From SXXH01 sp041165735 (GTDB taxonomy: Bacteria; Planctomycetota; UBA1135; GCA-002686595), in contig JBKDQQ010000096.1 of NCBI GenBank assembly GCA_046341775.1, forward strand, positions 1-35,674: a stretch of 35,674 nucleotides of DNA, given 5' to 3'. The number at the start of each line of letters is the position of its first letter. Within the stretch, counting starts at the first letter, position 1. Position numbers and translations under genes: made by a program. This document shows, one piece after another, positions 33,401-35,674 of this stretch. The notes below the pieces were generated by a model that saw nothing but the letters and a program-made list of their open reading frames with translations, did no database searches and had not been told where the DNA came from.

Positions 33401-34554
33401 TCCGCGCCCGCGGGCGGGAGCGATTCGCGCGCACGGTCGAGCGCGTCCTTCAGGCGCGCCATGACTTCCTTGCGCGAGACCGTGGCTCCATGCAGGTCGA
33501 GCACGAGGTGGCCCAGCCCCACGTCGGGGTGCGAGAGGCGCTTGATGACCGCCTCCAGCGCGGCGCGCTTCTCGGCCACGAACAGCACGCGCTTGCCGCT
33601 CGCGACGGACTGCGCGATCAGGTTGGCGATCGTCTGCGACTTGCCCGTTCCCGGCGGACCTTGCACGACGAGGTGCTGGCCCGCCTCCGCGAGTTCGATG
33701 GCGGCTTGCTGCGAGGAATCCGCCACGAGCACGTGGAACTCCTCCTCGGCGGGCCGCCCATCGAGGGTCGGCGCCCACGACGCGTCGAGCCGGCCGAGGC
33801 GCGCGCGCGTCGCCGCGTGGCCCGCCAAGGCGGCCACGAGCTCGCTCCGCGCGAGCAACTCGCCGTTCTTCGCGAGATCCTCGACCATGGACATGCGCGC
33901 GAAGTGGAAGTTCGCCACCAGGGCCCGCGGCTGGATGGCGAACTCGGAGAGGCCTCCGACGACCGCCGCCGCGAAGCGCGCGTGCACCTGCGCGGGATCG
34001 ATGCTCCAGCGACCCTCTTCATCCTCGACGCTGCACGCCTCGAGCAGTTCGTCGGCGTCCAGCACGAGGCCGTGCTCCTCGGCCAGCACATGCAGCAGCA
34101 CGGGGTTCAAGCGCGCCTCGCCCGCGCCGCGCATCGACACGTCCAAGCCGCCTTGTCCGCGGGACTCGATCGCCAGGGGCAGCAGCAGCACGGGGGCGGC
34201 GTAGGGCCTGCCGCCGTCGAGCGCGGGCCAGGAGGCCATGCCCAGCGCCAGTTGCAGCGTCTCGACGCCCTTCTCCTCGCGGTTGGAGAGCGCCTTCGTG
34301 CGCACCGCCTGCACCGAGCGCGCCAGCGCCTCGGGCTGCGCCTGCGGCAGGTCCTTGCGCAGGTCCGCGAGCACCACCGCGCCGCCCGCGACCAGCTCGG
34401 CCACCACTTGGCCTTGCGCCGGCAGCTCGAGCATCCCGACCTTGAGGTCGCGGAAGAAGAGCAGCGCGTTGGCGCGCGACGGGTCGATCAGTCGCTTGAC
34501 CCACTGGTCGCGCGCGGCGAGGACCAGCGCGCGTGCATCGGTGGTGGACGCCAT
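30457..34554 (-). CDS. DUF4011-type SF1 helicase fused to a Vsr/DUF559-like nuclease
   Basis: A 1365-residue protein. The N-terminal DUF4011-like domain opens QWVKRLIDPSRANALLFF. A Upf1-like SF1 helicase follows, with Walker A GPPGTGKS (299-306), Walker B LVLFDEGSQ (Asp841, Glu842), motif III VVAAGDQHQMPPT, WHYRSEDERLIAFSN, and motifs V/VI TVQGDERDAIILSIG and LNVAVTRAKRRMLV. A PD-(D/E)xK-like nuclease follows, with Asp1173 (FRIDLVAM) and IECDG at 1189-1193. After a Pro-rich linker comes a C-terminal DUF3320-like helical domain. Such fusions are common in anti-phage defence islands. ATG 34554 has GGAG 6 nt upstream, and that sequence overlaps the stop region of the molybdopterin gene 10 bp before it. 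Confidence 0.88.
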   Translation of the reverse strand: MASTTDARALVLAARDQWVKRLIDPSRANALLFFRDLKVGMLELPAQGQVVAELVAGGAVVLADLRKDLPQAQPEALARSVQAVRTKALSNREEKGVETLQLALGMASWPALDGGRPYAAPVLLLPLAIESRGQGGLDVSMRGAGEARLNPVLLHVLAEEHGLVLDADELLEACSVEDEEGRWSIDPAQVHARFAAAVVGGLSEFAIQPRALVANFHFARMSMVEDLAKNGELLARSELVAALAGHAATRARLGRLDASWAPTLDGRPAEEEFHVLVADSSQQAAIELAEAGQHLVVQGPPGTGKSQTIANLIAQSVASGKRVLFVAEKRAALEAVIKRLSHPDVGLGHLVLDLHGATVSRKEVMARLKDALDRARESLPPAGAEAVLREFEERRRELNAHAQRVNAPRQPTGKSLVQMVGELHALPPEARTHLRLDGATLAKMEGDTLRLLRESLRDMVRQPELHLGSSASPWTNARLVDGGEATRALELARRAERVCLPVVRKTLKRVVEECGAAEPASLAGARELAETLLEAERQDAWWRREIHAADPAELARRIAPATRGWFARLWAACTNGEYRATLFALRALRVDGAREAARLLAEAQAAASLGRRWSALGGDPARARSASAAELAQCVRELSEECARLRAFVPDLPGDDANLGDLERALSSLAKDGDTVFQVPTVREHQAHLRAAGLQPLVDELRAEGVAARHFEARFDHVLLASSIESVFAAEPKLASFRGAAHQQLIERFRELDVQRVRLAAARVRRRHAAAVVEAMNEHGEEADLVRREASKKARHMPLRRLLEEAPHVLTRLAPCWVASPLSVSQLLSAGNDHFDLVLFDEGSQIPPEDAVPALYRARQVVAAGDQHQMPPTQFFATAVDAEDIEASDDVEAQAQQSIAGFESLLATLESFLPNRLLEWHYRSEDERLIAFSNAEVYSSRLYTFPGARGHEAIRHELVPHDPALGGQEESASREVARVVELVLEHARTRPGESLGVITMGIKHANRVQAALDKARTQAGFDANLGAFFDLGREERFFVKNLETVQGDERDAIILSIGYGKDASGGLPLRFGPLLHESGYRRLNVAVTRAKRRMLVVSSFASHEIDLGRSSARGLAMLKAYLAYAEGGGTRLSGLERADQHPLNAFEADIRDALEKQGLKLRAQYGAARFRIDLVAMHPERPGQPVLAIECDGASYHSSATARDRDRLRQQHLERLGWTFHRIWSTDWFRDREAETRRALDSFREAVARADAEAAGPAISTAGHRGAPPPTPPPADPPSSAPTAIADAPARRLPRPRLPHGDSIDDYTDTQLQSLFAWIASDDRLRTDEELVRLACDELGFARLGSRIKGRLEAALTRWRRTHGG

Positions 34555-34564
34555 GGCGTGCTCC

Positions 34565-35674
34565 TCACGAGCCGGGCATGGCGTAGGCCTCGACGGCGGG
34601 CTTGACCGCGCGCGCGAAGTGCAGAGGACGACGCAAGTGGGAGACCTTGCGCGTCATGCGCGCCTTGGCGACCCACTCGCGGTAGACCTCCATCGACTTC
34701 GTCGTGTCGACCTCGACGTCGCCGTAGTGGTCGCCGGGCGCGGCCTTGGCGACGGTCACGCGCTGGTGCCAGCAGTGCATGCCGCTGACCGGATCGGGCT
34801 GCACGGGGAAGGTCAGGTTCTGGTGCACGCCGCCATCCGTCCACCAGACGCGCTTCGAGTCCTTGTCGCTCGATTCGAAGGGCTTGATGTCCTCGAGGCG
34901 CCGGAAGCGGAAGCGGCCGGGCGCGACCTCCTCGCGCGCGACCTTGGCGCTGGCCCACTTGTCGGTGCCCACGTCGTCGAAGAGGCGCCAACGGCCAAGG
35001 TGGTGGCTGCAGGCCACGATGCCGGGGCGGATGCCCTCGGTGACCCACACCTTGTTGACGAAGTGGCCGATGCGCGTCGACACGCGCACGAGGTCGGTGG
35101 TCTCCACGCCGATGAGCGCCGCATCCTCGGGATGCATCCACACCGGATTCGTGTTCGACAGCTCGTACAGCCACTTGCTGTTGCCGGAACGGGTGTGGAT
35201 CAGGGTCGGCAAGCGGAAGGTCGGGATCAGCGCGTACTCGCCCTTCGACCGGTCGAGGTGGCGGCGGTGCACATGGCTCTCGATGTAGGCGGGCAGCGCG
35301 TACTCGGGCCAGCCCCAGTCCTCCATCGTGGGCGACCAGATCTCGAGCTTCCTCGAGGGCGTCGCGAAGCCGGCGCGTTGCTCGCCCTGCACCACCACGC
35401 CGGCGGGCTTGCCGTCGACCAGCACGGACTGCGTGCGTTCGTCGACCACGGCCTTCTTCCGCTCGGCCTCCGAGAGCGCCTTCATGTGTCCCTCGTACAC
35501 ATCGCTCGAGACGAGGAACGCGCCGTGGCGGCGCATGTACTCGAGCGGCGTCATGCCGTGCTTCTTCGCCTCCTCCGGCAAGCCGGGCACCGAGTTCTCG
35601 AAGATCCACTGGTAGTACTCGTCGACGGTGATGCACTCGCCCTTCCTGTAGGGCGACTCGTACCACTGCCGGAT
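34565..35674 (-). CDS. Molybdopterin-dependent oxidoreductase, C-terminal part (partial)
   Basis: The last 369 codons of a longer gene whose 5' end is beyond the window. Visible: the end of the catalytic domain (TVDEYYQWIFENSVPG, then GFATPSRKLEIWS) and the molybdopterin-dinucleotide-binding domain with LIPTFRLPTLIHTRSGNSKW, NTNPVWMHPEDAALIGVE, DLVRVSTRIGHFVNKVWV and GIVACSHHLGRW. These are typical of the DMSO reductase superfamily. The active-site region that would separate formate dehydrogenase, polysulfide/tetrathionate reductase and other members is missing, so the substrate is unknown. The helicase gene starts 10 bp downstream. Confidence 0.85.
   Translation of the reverse strand: MRQWYESPYRKGECITVDEYYQWIFENSVPGLPEEAKKHGMTPLEYMRRHGAFLVSSDVYEGHMKALSEAERKKAVVDERTQSVLVDGKPAGVVVQGEQRAGFATPSRKLEIWSPTMEDWGWPEYALPAYIESHVHRRHLDRSKGEYALIPTFRLPTLIHTRSGNSKWLYELSNTNPVWMHPEDAALIGVETTDLVRVSTRIGHFVNKVWVTEGIRPGIVACSHHLGRWRLFDDVGTDKWASAKVAREEVAPGRFRFRRLEDIKPFESSDKDSKRVWWTDGGVHQNLTFPVQPDPVSGMHCWHQRVTVAKAAPGDHYGDVEVDTTKSMEVYREWVAKARMTRKVSHLRRPLHFARAVKPAVEAYAMPGS

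Noticed and set aside
30763..34605. An open frame of about 1280 codons antisense to the helicase gene
   Set aside because: No motif, low-complexity Arg/Gly/Ala composition; it mirrors the codon bias of the helicase, whose motifs are clear.
1..35674. CRISPR array, prophage, rRNA operon or replication origin
   Set aside because: No regularly spaced direct repeats, phage structural genes, rRNA sequence or DnaA-box cluster was seen.

Overview
The window is G+C-rich (around 70% by eye) and reads as a chromosomal segment of a planctomycete or a close PVC-group relative. The pointers are a PVC-type propeller/HEAT/CxxCH cytochrome protein, two 3-keto-disaccharide hydrolase (DUF1080) modules, an ECF sigma factor of the planctomycete-expanded type, and a secreted metalloprotease ending in a roughly 120-residue C-terminal domain of the kind repeated in planctomycete secreted proteins. 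No phage, plasmid, transposase or CRISPR gene was seen.

Layout, left to right. 1-1120: end of gpsA, a small membrane protein overlapping it, a second small membrane protein on the minus strand, and tRNA-Pro(GGG). 1224-3512: an outer-membrane barrel protein (+), then minus-strand mscL and a DUF481 barrel protein. 3636-9592: a 1167-residue PVC-type redox/DUF1080 protein and a CpeT-like protein (+), facing an NHL/DUF1080 protein (-). 9751-10965: a four-domain S1 protein (+). 11000-16638: a minus-strand block with a stand-alone B12-binding protein carrying the CarH-type photoreceptor signature, a D-amino-acid-oxidase-like flavoprotein, clpS, two GT4 glycosyltransferases and an NTF2-like protein. 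16639-17622: no ordinary gene; it holds a 542-bp element bounded by 27-bp inverted repeats, and beside it a strongly structured RNA candidate on the minus strand with its own promoter-like box and an intrinsic terminator. 17623-20754: the secreted metalloprotease. 20780-23410 (-): an MFS transporter and an NPP-type phosphodiesterase, divergent from a Rieske protein (+). 24045-25376 (+): a globin-coupled chemoreceptor. 25498-34554 (-): a Rad50-like ATPase and Mre11-like nuclease pair, an ECF sigma factor, and a DUF4011 helicase-nuclease fusion. 34565-35674 (-): the C-terminal part of a molybdopterin oxidoreductase.

Functional groups: carbohydrate oxidation and hydrolysis at the cell surface (3636-9592); signalling by cobalamin and by heme globin (11000-12061, 24045-25376); DNA end processing or genome defence (25498-34554); envelope glycan synthesis (13789-16162).

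Two signals stand out beyond gene calls. First, at least six genes that begin transcription units have a TAnnnT box 6-8 nt before the start codon and no Shine-Dalgarno sequence, which points to widespread leaderless transcription. Second, the approximately 195-nt RNA candidate at 17207-17400 matches no RNA family I recognise. All assignments come from reading the sequence; no database search was possible.
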